64,000 nt of DNA, taken from NCBI GenBank assembly GCA_023079485.1, contig CM041084.1, positions 101,164,467-101,228,466 of the forward strand, given 5' to 3'. Made by a program: the position numbers and the translations under genes. Below the pieces are notes generated by a model. That model was not told where the DNA came from. It made no database searches and worked only from the letters and a program-made list of their open reading frames with translations. Positions 51,053-61,785 of this stretch are shown in pieces; position 1 is the stretch's first letter; every line of letters starts with the position of its first letter. Origin of the DNA: Archilochus colubris. Its lineage: Eukaryota; Chordata; Aves; Apodiformes; Trochilidae.

Positions 51053-53868
51053 GTGAGACTTATATTACAATGTATTTTTTTAAAAGCTGTCAGAATACCC
51101 TTACCATTCACAGTATGGTGTTGCAAAATGATCTTGGTGCTATCATCCAATTTTGGCCACTGAGGTCTAGATATTTGAAGGCATTTAGATACTTGTTCCT
51201 ATGAATACAATGGGGGCTTGGAAAGAGATTCAGTTGCATATTCACAAGTGGCCAGAGGTTTTTTGAGTGCCTGATGGTACCCAAATCACCTGTGCAGGAC
51301 AGACAGTCATGGTGTGGCACCTGCGGGAATCCTGTGCTCTGATGGAGAGGCATCTGAGGAGGACACCCTATAGGCAATACAACACCTCTGGGAACCCAAG
51401 ACAAGGGACTTCAACCATTTTCTAGGTTTTTGGGAGCAGTGTTTGCTGAAGGTACAGAGATGCCCAGGCTGGCACTGTCTGAATGCTGCACTGAGCAGCC
51501 TGCCTCAGCCTTTTTTGAGGACTTCCACCCCACATAGTGTTTTGTGGGGGAAGGTGGTCACACTAGGGAGAATCTGGGTCCAAATTCATAGCTTTCCAAG
51601 GGAGGAATACTTTTATTCTGATTTGTGAAACCTAAGTGAAAATGGATCCTAAAGATGATAATTCATTATGTGTTGAGAAAGCACCACAAAGATTTTCAGT
51701 ACTTTATTAAAGGTTTTTAATATGGATGACTGCATATATCCCAGCCAAAATCTTCTCCATCCTACATAGGTATTTATCTCAGCTAGCAGATTTTGTTTGC
51801 TCAGATCCAAATTAGAAAGTATTTAAAGCAGATAGCACATCTCTAAAAATACACTGAATTTACAATGAAGCTTTAACATTCTCTTGCTAAATTTCACACA
51901 TCTCATTTGGTTTCTAAAGAGAAAAGGTAAACACAGAAACTTCCTTCACCAATTCTCATGCAATGCTTGCAACAATAAAAGAGGAATGATTTTCATGTTA
52001 CTATTGTGTATTTTAAGTAGAGAAAAAATGGTCATTCACTCTACAGGCAAGGAAGTCAAATTCCTGACTGCAGTTTGTGCCATTTTTCCCCTCTTTATTG
52101 GTAATGTAACTTCCTGTGCAAATTGGATGGCTTCTGCTCAGATCCGGCTGAACACAACAGGGGAGGATGGGACCAAATGACTTCTGTCTATTTTAACAGG
52201 ACTTTTTAATAAAATTGACTTTGCGTGGCCCCGAATCTTGCCAGGTTACATTATCACCATAACCATGTTCACCTTTTTATTAATGTATTTTAACTGCAGT
52301 GCAAAAAGAGTAATGGGAAGAACAGAAAGCAGAATGGCTACAGTGAAACCCAACTGCTACCTGTATTTAGCCAATTTTCCCTCAAGTGACAGTCCATTAA
52401 AACTCTAAATTGTTATATTTGCAACTTAAAAAAGTCTTCACAGAGCTTGTAATTTTGTCTTGGTAGAAAAGTGAGATGGTACATCTTAAAAGTTATTTTT
52501 ACAGAGATTATAAATGTGCATTTCTCCCTTAATTTAAAAAATAATAGTTTCAAAATTCAGCTTTAGCAAAATATCCTAGTTATTACTTTAAAAAAATCAA
52601 TCTCTACCTTAAATATATTTGATATCTTAGTACAATTCCATTATTTTTTCCTAATGAACAACAGAATATAACATTTTCAGCTGTAGTATAACAAAGGCCT
52701 ACCTTGAATCATTTCACAGAATCCAAGTGATGTTTTCAAATAATCAGATATCCAAAACATAAAAGGACTTCTGTACACTATTTTTTATGAGATCTCGTCA
52801 TCCCCACCTATGTTCCCCTCTGCTTGATATGGCCTTGGAGCTGTTAGCTGCTCTTCATCTGTTCTTAATTTTATGGTTGTCTCCCAGCTACACTGGATTA
52901 CTGCAAATACTCTTACCATAATTAGAAAGATCACAGGAATTACTGCAGCCATCTGATCAACATCTCCTGAGTTATGTGCTCACAACCAAATGTTATTGGT
53001 ACTCATCATCTAAAGAGTTAAAACTCTCATTATGCTTTTATGTTTGAGTACATTATGCTCTCATATTTGTGTATATTTTTACCTATATTTGTAGTGTTGT
53101 CCCACTTGAGAAGAAACATAATTTTGTCTAGTGTTTAGGAGGCTACAAGAACTTTAATGGACTCTACAGAACAATAAATTTTGGTGAGAGAGCCAAGAAC
53201 ATCCAAGTGCATTGGGGTTTTGACACATCACACACGGGTCTGGCTTTCAGAAAGTGCTAAGAAGATACTGTCAGGAAAACTCAGCCATGAGCAATCCTCA
53301 ACAGGTTTAAAACAAAGAAGGAAGAAAAGATGACTGTGAGGTCTAATGTCTGTTCTTGGAAGAAAGAGAAATTTCAAGTAAGGAAAATACCAGTATGATA
53401 ATGGAAAACATGTGCAGCAAGATTGAAACAGAATTCTAAATTAGTTGCAGAAAGAAACAGTATACAAAATACCTTTCAAAGGTTACAGTAGAAGCTTTCA
53501 GTTATCAAGTTAAAAAAACCAAAAAACTTTACTTGTTTTATATGACAGAGTGGGAAAGTTTTAGCCTCGTTTACAATTTCAGAAATATCTTTCATCAAAT
53601 TTATGGGATAATTTAAGGTATAGAAATTCGTTTTATAAGAGTCTGTCCCTAAAAACATGACAAGTCAGTAAAGGAGTTGGTAGTAAATACTGTTTACCTA
53701 ATATTTAACATGGTGTTCCATTCAATCACCGTACATAGGGCTACATTGCTCCCCTAGGATGTGTGGTGTTTCCTACCATCCATCAAGACTATCTTGTGTA
53801 TGGTGGTTTCTGGCTTGACTAGACATTAGCAAGAATGCTTATTTCAGATAACATATAGCATTATGAAA
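51053..53868. other. Unannotated stretch
   Basis: AT-rich sequence with no recognised exon or transposon. The open frame at 51884-52180 on the plus strand has no known likeness and weak codon texture. Confidence 0.5.
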
Positions 53869-54056
53869 TGTAGCGGGAGGAGCCATTATTGCTCCTGATG
53901 CTCGACGAGCTGCTGGTCTCTTCCAGGACTCCAGCCACCACACAGCGCTTCCAGGGTAGAAGTGTAGTGGGAAGAGCCTTTCTTGCTCCAGAGGCTCGAC
54001 GAGCTGCTGGCCTCTCCATGCCTCGCACCAGAGTGAGCTTGAGCTTTTCTGTGGGT
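53869..54056 (-). repeat. Imperfect 94-bp tandem repeat with a palindrome in the short LTR
   Basis: TGTAG(C/T)GGGA(G/A)GAGCC starts at 53869 and again at 53963. The 17-mer GCTCGACGAGCTGCTGG is identical at 53900-53916 and 53994-54010, again 94 bp apart. Its first 11 bases, GCTCGACGAGC, form an inverted repeat around a single A. Confidence 0.85.
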
Positions 54057-54185
54057 GTGTGTCCCACCTTTATTAGCCCCCTGGCCTTGCTCATGCCCAA
54101 TAGGGGCCTGTCCTAATCAGGCACAGGTGGACTCACACCCACTCACTGGCAATTCGAGGCACCTGGTTTATCTCATTTCTCTACA
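53869..54185 (-). mobile_element. Short solo LTR, perfect 6-bp target-site duplication
   Basis: The 317-bp element reads TGTAGCGGGAGG to TTTCTCTACA on the plus strand and is flanked on both sides by ATGAAA (53863-53868 and 54186-54191). TG...CA ends and a 6-bp duplication point to an ERVK/beta-type or alpha-type retroviral insertion. A minus-strand AATAAA at 54069-54074, within GGGGCTAATAAAGGTGGGAC, orients it antisense. No coding sequence remains. The part beyond the polyadenylation signal holds a 94-bp-period repeat. Confidence 0.88.
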
Positions 54186-54507
54186 ATGAAAAATGTATTT
54201 CTGCCATGGCATTTGAAGCTATGGATGTTAATGAAGCACCACAAATCAACCGAGTAACTAGGTGTGAAAAATGGGCACTTGATTTTTTTTATTTTGTTTT
54301 TTTTAAAGAGGTAATTAAAGCTATTTCTGACTGAAAGACCCCAGTTTCCTCAGTTGTAGACCCAAGCTGAATGCTGATCTGGAGCATAGTTCTTACAACT
54401 TGTACCTCAGTAGTCACTGGCTGAATTTAAATATAAAATTTAAGCAGCATATAAAGCTTCGCAGAGGACCAAAAAGCAAGACTTATCTAAAAACTTTGAG
54501 TATAACC

Positions 54508-55060
54508 TCAGAGGTCTTCTTGTTCAATCTCCCTGCTCAAGCAGAGTCACCCAAAGTCATCTGCCCAGCACCATGTCCAGGTAGCTTTTGAGTATCTCAA
54601 AGGTTGGAAACTCCACAATTTCCCTGAGCAAGCTCTGCAAGTGCTCAGTCACCTTCACAGAAGAAAAGTGTTTCCTGATATTCAGAGTGAACCTCCTGTG
54701 TTTTATTTTGTGCCCATCACCTCTGGTCCTGTCACTGGGCACCACTGAAAGGAGCCTGACTCCATCTCCTTTGCATTCTCCTTTCAGGTATTTATAGACA
54801 TTGACAAAATGCCCCTGAGCCTTTTCTTCTCCAGGCTGAGCAGTCCCAGATCTCAAGGGCTTTTCCTCACAGGAGAGGTGCTCCAGTCTCTCCACCATCT
54901 TTGTAGCCATTTGCTGGAATCTCTTCAGCATGTCCATGTTTTTTATTGGACTGGAAAGGACAGGATTCCAACTGTGACCTCACCAGTGCTGATCACTTCG
55001 GCACAGACTCAATAGCAGGAACCTCTGATAGACAGCTACCCTGGGACAGCCTTTCTACTT
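54508..55060 (-). mobile_element. CR1 LINE fragment, antisense, older
   Basis: The plus strand shows the complement of CR1 text: TCATCTGCCCAGCACCATGT, TTTCCTGATATTCAGAGTGA, CACTGGGCACCACTGAAAGG, TTCTTCTCCAGGCTGAGCAG. The minus-strand frame 54557-54937 keeps CR1-like stretches such as RRFTLNIRKHFSSVKVTEHL, ending in LDMVLG. It lacks the terminal microsatellite and is more diverged than the copy at 46181. Confidence 0.88.
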
Positions 55061-56650
55061 ATCCTACAGATCATTTACTGCTGTCAGTTTGATGATTAGT
55101 AGTGTCCAAATGCTAAGATGAAAGGGTGGGAGAAAATAGCAAAGGGGCTGCACGTTTCAGTATTGACAGAACAGTCTGTCAAGAAAAAAATCCTTGTTTC
55201 CTTAGCTGTAGTTATAGGGGGGTTTAATGTAGATTGAAGTTATTATTCTGGTCAGTCTGACCAGCCTAATGTTCAAAACACTCTCAACACATTTTTAGAA
55301 GTTGAATTTTCTATAGGCTCACAGTTGAGCAGTCTGAACTGTTGATCTTTTTCCCTTTTAAGTATCAGGCAACAGCTAGCTGATGCTGTGCACCATTATT
55401 TTCCTAATCTCTATTGCCTATGTAGTCCTTAGGGGTTCCTTAATATTTTGCTATGCAAGCAATTTCATGAACTATGAATCCCAGGATCTTGCAGAGAATT
55501 GAAATCCATGTCCACAGAGTAAAGCAGTACTCCTTCATCCTTCAATACATTACTGAATTTGGAAGCAGCACTCAATGGCATGCTGTCCCTGCTCTAGCCC
55601 CTCTGCAGGAAAATACAGGGAGAAAGCATCAGTAGAGACAAGTTACTACCAGCAGGATCATGATCCCTCGTGCTCCTGCAATAAATTTATTGTCTCAGAA
55701 TTTGTATTATTTAATTGAAACATTTTGGTCCAGACTAGTACCCTACAGACTCAACGTCTCCCATGGGAGAGGGTCCCAGCTCACTCTTCTGGTTTGGCAC
55801 AGGAACAGCAACTGTGACGTGGTGTTGGGTGGACATCCTGTTCCCCAGCCTTTGGGTAACCATCTCATGTGACCCACAGGTGCTGAATGCAGGATGCTCT
55901 TCTGTGCTCCTGCCCCAAGCCCTGCTCCACCTCCTGGCTGGGGATGCTGCTCACAAGGATTCCATCTCCTATCACTTTCTGCAGCTAAGCCCACAGAGAT
56001 GCTCAGGTGTGTTGAAACCCTTTGCTCCCTCCTAAGTAAAGTGTGGAAAATTGGTTCTGGAATTTATATAACAAAAAAATTTGCTTCCTACACTTTCTTT
56101 TTATGTAGCAGCAGACTGCAAGCTACAATTCTTGCTCCTGCTCCTATGAGCAGCCAATTCTCTCAGGTACTCCACCTGCTGCTTTCTCATACTTTGAGAA
56201 GTGGGCAATGCAAAGGCAGTACCTGTGGGAGAAGAATTTTGTGCTGAGATGAAATAATCCTTTCAGAATATATTTTTAATACTTTGTTGTTGTTGTTTTT
56301 TCTAAGAAGAGTAGCATGGAGCATTTCCTGCATGAAAGTTGTGCCACAGTTTTCAGGTGTACTTTGGGATGAAAAAAAATATCAGCCCAGTAAATACAAC
56401 TGCATTTATCTTAACAATAACCTCTTCTTTGTGACACACCATTTTCCTTTCTCTCCTTGCAACTTCAAGAAAGAGCTTTGGAAAACATGTTTTTGAAATA
56501 CCTCTGTGTGTGGAACTTATTAAATTAGTCTGCTCCTTCCAGTAATAAAAAAAAAAAAAATAGATTAAAACTCAAGTCATTTCATGGTCTGAAAAGAGTG
56601 TCAATAGAAGTGAAATAATGTTTGTACAATTTAGTAAGGCGGGTTAACCT
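55061..56650. other. Unannotated stretch
   Basis: No supported exon or repeat family. The overlapping frames at 55743-56247 on both strands are moderately GC-rich but mutually exclusive and without known likeness. A run of 14 A lies at 56547-56560. Confidence 0.5.
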
Positions 56651-57109
56651 TTCGAAGAACACAGCAAATGCTTTGTGGAAAAAGAAATTACATTCACGTG
56701 TCCTTTTGGCTTCAGAGGTAGTTTTGTAATATATCATGAAAGAGCTGCAGATACATGTATTGAATGGAAAGTATGCAGATCATTGCCCTGTGGCAGACTT
56801 AAGGAAGGCAACAGTGGGGAATACACAGCAGAACTGTCTGAAAGATTGGTTGCTGTGTCAGTTTTGACATCTGTTTTGGAAGAATATTGTCTGTCTCGAA
56901 GGCAATGTGATCCTCAGTGTACAATCACTTTTCAAGTGTTAGCTGGTCCATGTTGTGCTGAGCACGCTGATGCTTTGAAGTATCAGAAGCTGCTTGAGAT
57001 ATTTTATCAGGATATAAGCCCATTTCCTTTGATAGAAGATTCAAGACAAGGCTGTGGGAGAGTGAAATTTCTTCTGGAAGATTACACTCATTGCTATATT
57101 AAGTGGTAG
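56651..57109 (+). CDS. Unrecognised cysteine-rich open frame, possible exon or pseudogene
   Basis: The frame opens after a stop at 56645 and runs to TAG at 57107-57109, about 152 codons. No AUG lies at the front, so it should be an internal or last exon, or a relic. It has about 12 cysteines, including CPFGF, CRSLPCGR, the pair in GPCCAEH, and CYIKW at the end. Blocks such as LVAVSVLTSVLEEYCLSRRQ and LKYQKLLEIFYQDISPFPLI look like ordinary folded-protein sequence, and codon choice is typical of vertebrate genes. The likely acceptors (after TTCGAAG or ACACAG) are weak. No signal peptide is seen. I do not recognise the family and assign no function. Confidence 0.45.
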   Translation, partial: FEEHSKCFVEKEITFTCPFGFRGSFVIYHERAADTCIEWKVCRSLPCGRLKEGNSGEYTAELSERLVAVSVLTSVLEEYCLSRRQCDPQCTITFQVLAGPCCAEHADALKYQKLLEIFYQDISPFPLIEDSRQGCGRVKFLLEDYTHCYIKW

Positions 57110-57370
57110 AAAATCTTCCTGTCCTTCTAGCCTCTGAAAATGATGATCCAAAGCCTGAGTCAATGTGCTCATATTCTTCCCCTGACAGCATGGCTGAAGC
57201 TCAGGAAGTATCTCCATTGAAACAAACTGACTGTGGCTGTAAAAAGGAAAGATCTGGGCTCAGAAGAGCCAGAAGTGTGTCTATCCAAAATGAGGCAGGC
57301 AAAGGAATGTGGTACAGTGTGGAGAACTCTGTGCTGTTTAATCATTTTCCTGCACACATTTGTTCTGTTC
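57103..57370 (+). pseudogene. Frame-shifted continuation of the cysteine-rich frame
   Basis: Immediately at the stop of the preceding frame, another frame opens (VENLPVLLASENDDPKPESM, then a Ser/Glu/Lys-rich stretch) and runs to 57390. From 57233 the first frame is open again and reads a basic stretch followed by the hydrophobic run TLCCLIIFLHTFVLFPVIAC, which could be a membrane segment. The pattern would fit one gene carrying two frameshifts, that is, a decayed copy, or two chance frames beside a real exon. No splice sites linking them were convincing. Confidence 0.25.
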
Positions 57371-57390
57371 CCTGTAATAGCTTGTTGTAA

Positions 57391-59510
57391 TCTAAAGAAA
57401 AAAAAAATTCATTATGGATGTGTTTTTTCCATTCTGTTCATTTGTGAGACTTTTACAATTAGAATTCTTAAACCAAACTCATTTAATGTTCAAAAAGACA
57501 GAGTAGCTGCTAATTAAAGATAACAGTAAATCAAACACATAGGGCAATCACATAGTGTACTGAATATGATTACGACAGCCAATGTATTGAATACTGTGAG
57601 ACATGTACCCTACTGCTGATGGGAAAATATCCTCTCTGATATTGCAGTTTTCCCCCCCTGCTCAGGTAGCAGCTGTTAATTTTTTTAAATACTGTCATCC
57701 TGTAAATTAGTTGCAGGCAGCAAGACTTTTCATAGTTTGGCTTCAATTCACTTTTTGTCTTAGGCATTGCATTGCAAGATATAGCAAAGAGGTACTTTCT
57801 ACCAGTAAATGATGCACAGGCACCAAAGCCAATCCTTCTGTTGACACTGTCTCTTTAAACAGCTATGGATGGTCCTTCAGCCCTCTGTTCTAACAGAGAA
57901 CAGCATACAGCCCTCATCATTTTCTTTCTTCCCCATTTTCTTCATCCTCCTATTCTGTTTCCCTTACAGATTATTATAGCAGGCCACAATGGAGCAGAGC
58001 TGGTTAATAAGCAAGGCATAAAACAGATCACTTACTTATTCCTGAAAACGTGCAAACTCAATCCATTTGAGAGCAATACTTAGGAACTAAGTTAATTGAT
58101 TAAGAGCCAAACTCGTGCACATCATTAAAGTCAGTTCAGTAGTACTCAGCACCCTGTCTTGATGTTAGGCTGAGACACGTAGTATCCTGACATCAAATTC
58201 GATGCCAGTTTAAATCTGCTAGCTGAATTCAAGCTCCTTTTCAAGAAAATTTCAAGATATGTGAATAGATTCTTAGTAAGACCAAGCCTCAAAGTCTGTT
58301 GTTCTAATAGTGATGACACCAATAGCAAGTGGACTGGACATACTCCAGGGCATACACCATTAACCTCAAAGCTTGAACTTAAGCTCACTTTATTTCATGT
58401 AAATTAAATGAGAATCTGGAGAGTCCTATAAGTAGTTAAAAGAGTCTAATTTTCTGTCCAGGGTGACCCTCATTTACGAGGCTGTGAATACACACTTGAG
58501 CCAGCATAGCACAAATAGTCACACTAAAATGTGAATTTTTTGCAGTCAGTGACCTCCATATTTCAGTTCATTGCTACTAGCACAAAAATAAGAGAACAAG
58601 GAGACAGTTCCTCTCTTGGAGGACTTAAAAATGTTTTAGGATACTTTGGCTGCTGGGAGATGCTAACTAAGCTAAAATGCTAAACACAGTCTTCAAGTGG
58701 TTCTCTTTATAGATTCTGTTTATCTGCCCAGCTTTCTGTAGCTAAACCAACACAAAAACCAAAGTTGTGCTAAAAACATATAAGTGCTCCTGTGCAAGGA
58801 ATAAGTCCATTCCCTTTTAAGAAGCAAAACGACTTTCGTTCTCACTTCAAATGTATTTAGGACTTGTTCTGAAAGTACAAAAGGAGCATGAAAAAGGAGC
58901 ATGGCTTTCTCTTGCCAGTTTTGATCACTTTCAGGGCTCCTTGAGCTGTCAGAAGGGCACAGAAATCTATTGTTTGTGAGAATCAGGCCCACTACATTTA
59001 ATAGCACAGAGAGATATTAGAAACCTGTTCCAGAACAAATAAATCAAGCATTAAAAAAGCTAAGCATTAATTAGATTTGGAATATATCACACAACTCCCA
59101 GATCAAGGACCATATAATTAAAAATGAGTTTACAGATTTCAGTTTTCTCTGTATGAAAGAATCACCCACTCTATTTTTATCTCCAATTGTTCTTGACAAT
59201 CCATGCCAATCTGGGAATGCTCTGGATTTTGGTCCAAAACCCTACAGTAAATGACCTCATTAAAATATAGGAGTATGGCATAAATTAGCAGAAAATTGTT
59301 GCAGCTTTCAAAAGGCTAAAATTCCCAATATACCCAAATACCACAGCAATTAAGGCCAAATGTACATATAGGCAGAGGATCTCTGCTGCTTACAGACACA
59401 GAAGTGCTATGATTTAAGCCCTGATTGTTTCTAGGTTTATACTGGCTTATGCTGGTACTCAATAGCAATGAAGGTCCTACTAGGGCTGCTTTTCCAAAAT
59501 GGATGCTTAA
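57391..59510. other. Unannotated stretch with one weak exon candidate
   Basis: A splice-acceptor-like TTCTGTTTCCCTTACAG ends at 57969. It is followed by 37 open codons (IIIAGHNGAELVNKQGIKQI...) and TAG at about 58081, which could be a terminal exon of the unidentified plus-strand gene. I found no matching donor, so I do not list it as a gene. The remainder is AT-rich with no recognised repeat. Confidence 0.3.
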
Positions 59511-59795
59511 AATCATAGAATGGTTTGGGTTGGGGGGACCATAAACATCATCTGGTTCCACCCAGCCCCACATGGACAAGGACACCTCCCACTGGATCAG
59601 GTTGCTCAAAGCCCCGTCCAGCCTGGACTTGAACATTTCCAGGGAGAGGGCACCCACAGCTTCCTTGGGCAACCTGTGCCAGTGTCTCACCACCCTCAAA
59701 TTAAATAAATTAATTTTTTCCTAATGTCTTACCTAAATCTCCCCTCTTCAACTTTAAAATCGTTTCCACTTGTCCTCTCACTGCACACAAGAGAG
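59511..59795 (-). mobile_element. CR1 LINE 3' fragment, antisense
   Basis: AATCATAGAATGGTTTGGGT at the low-coordinate end is the complement of a CR1 3' tail. The minus-strand frame reads VVRHWHRLPKEAVGALSLEM and FKSRLDGALS, the C-terminal end of ORF2. It is truncated at the 5' side near 59795. Confidence 0.92.
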
Positions 59796-60941
59796 TATCC
59801 ATGAGAGTAAGTGTGACACCTCTTTATTTTGTAGACTTGGCCTTATTTTATTGTCTATTTTAAATTACCATATTTCCCAGATCCAGAGATATGCATCACA
59901 GCATTTGTATGAGAGGTTCCAGGTCACTCCTGTTTACAGGAAACAACAAAAAACCCCACTGATTTATTTCATTCACATTTCTCAGCATGTGTGACTTAGA
60001 AGTAGAAACATTGCTATAAATAACATGTAAAAATGTAGATTGTTACTAAAAGCTCAAGCTAGTTTCTCCTTAGAGAAGGATCACTAATGTATCAGTATCC
60101 CTGGTCTTCTATTGCTCAGGGTACCAACACATTACATCTTTAGTTTAAATCGCTCAGAAATCATGTTGTGGAAACAGCATTTAAAGGTTAATATTTCTTC
60201 TTGCATTTTCTATCAAGGCAAGCAAGAGCAGGACAGACTTTTTTATTTTGCTTCCATGATGTAGAACATATTCCTATATGTTTATAGGTTTAAAGGAAAG
60301 GATTATCTTAAAAGTAATACAATGAAAGTTTCTTTTGGAAAATATACATTTATGTTTTTAAACAGAAACACTTACAATTCTGATTGTGTAAAGTCATTAA
60401 AGGACTATTTTCCTTTTTTTTTTTTTTTTTGTGGAGTACTTATTCTGTGCTCTTGACAGTCTCTTCATCATCATCTCCTTCAACATTTCCCATTACACCA
60501 ATTACTTTATTATGCCAGAGTAATACCCTGGAGTACCTTTGAAATGGAGGATTCTCTGGGCTTGGGGATTGCTCGTGCTGCAAGGAGGGGATGATTTCAT
60601 TTAGAAAAAATAGAGTAAGCCCGAAAACCCACCACAGCCTTGCTGTCTGGTGCCCTGGTGAACCTGAGGACAGTACTGTGGAGCCCAGCTACCCAAGGAG
60701 GTTCACCTTGCTGCCTGCTAAAGAGCGTGTGTCTCACACCACGCTCCACCTTGGGGCTCCAGGCTGCAGGCTGAAGGGGACAAAGATGCCAGCCCAGGTG
60801 CACGTGGCTGCCTGCTTGCCCCAGCACCTCACCTTGAAGGGACAGCCTGGAGTCTTCCACATTGATTATCCAAAATCCAGGGCATGGTTTTGGGCAGCGC
60901 TGGGCTTGGCACACAGAAATGCTGATGGTCTGGTTGCAAGG
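59796..60941. other. Unannotated stretch
   Basis: AT-rich, with a run of 17 T at 60414-60430. The open frame at 60591-61058 on the plus strand crosses into the adjacent LTR and is not a gene. Confidence 0.5.
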
Positions 60942-61785
60942 TGTGGTGGGTCAACCCTGGCTGAGTGCCAGCTGTCCACAGAGCTGCTCTCTCCCTCCCT
61001 GTCAAGAAGGTTTAAAACTGGGGCAGCAATTAAACAAATGGCAGATGCTCTCTACTAACCTACCTCCCTTCCCAGAAAGGGAGAGGAAAGAGAACAAGGG
61101 AGAAATTAAACTAAATATCTGTAATGAATCAATAATGATGAAAAATAAAAAAGAAAACAAATATTTGCATATTGAGAGACAAATATACATAAAACCACTA
61201 TTGTGCTCACCCCCAATAATGCTCACATCCCATCAGGGTTGCAGGGGAGGCCCTGGGAAAGCCCCAGGGTGGGCTCCCTGACCCAGTGACACACACAGAC
61301 TCAGGAACACACAGACTCAGGGATCCATGGATCAGGATGAAAGGCAGAAGAATGGATGTCCTTTGTCCCAGGGCACCCTCCATGGACAAGGAGAGTCACA
61401 AAGACTCTTGTGATTCCCTCAGCTTTATGTGGAGCATGAGCATATGGGATGGAATACTTTCCTTGATCAAATTTAAGTCACTTGTTCCTCAAGCAGGAGG
61501 GGCTCAGGTGTGACTTCTTGTCCTCTCTTTTGTTTCCAGCACACAAGAAATTAGGCAGAACCAAGCAGTGACTTTGGGCTTTATAGGAATAAGTGTAAGT
61601 GCAGGCCTTTCTGCACACCATCATTCTCCAGCAACAAATATAAACATCAAGCATTACCAGTCCTAGAAGCAGACACTGAAAAACTTGTTGTTAATTTCAG
61701 CAGCTGCAGTTCCTTAGAAGAGACTTCATTGAAAACTAAAATTACTGAAAAGAAAATTGGTTCTGTCCTGCCTCAAAACAGGACA
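60942..61785 (-). mobile_element. LTR of an avian endogenous retrovirus, antisense
   Basis: On the plus strand it begins TGTGGTGGGTCAACCCTGGC and ends CTCAAAACAGGACA. The reverse complement therefore opens TGTCCTGTTTTGAGG and closes GGGTTGACCCACCACA, the ends of a widespread bird LTR group. No internal retroviral sequence follows on either side, so it is a solo or truncated copy. The flanks CAAGG and CTTTG do not form a clear target-site duplication, so it may be old or recombined. Its A-rich middle at 61080-61200 lines up with the T-rich centre of related LTRs. Confidence 0.75.

Noticed and set aside
57969..58083. Possible terminal exon after a pyrimidine-rich acceptor
   Set aside because: Only 37 codons, with no compatible donor in phase 0 found upstream; too weak to list as a gene.
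60591..61281. Plus-strand frames of 155 and 139 codons
   Set aside because: Both run through the antisense LTR and its flank and overlap each other in different frames.
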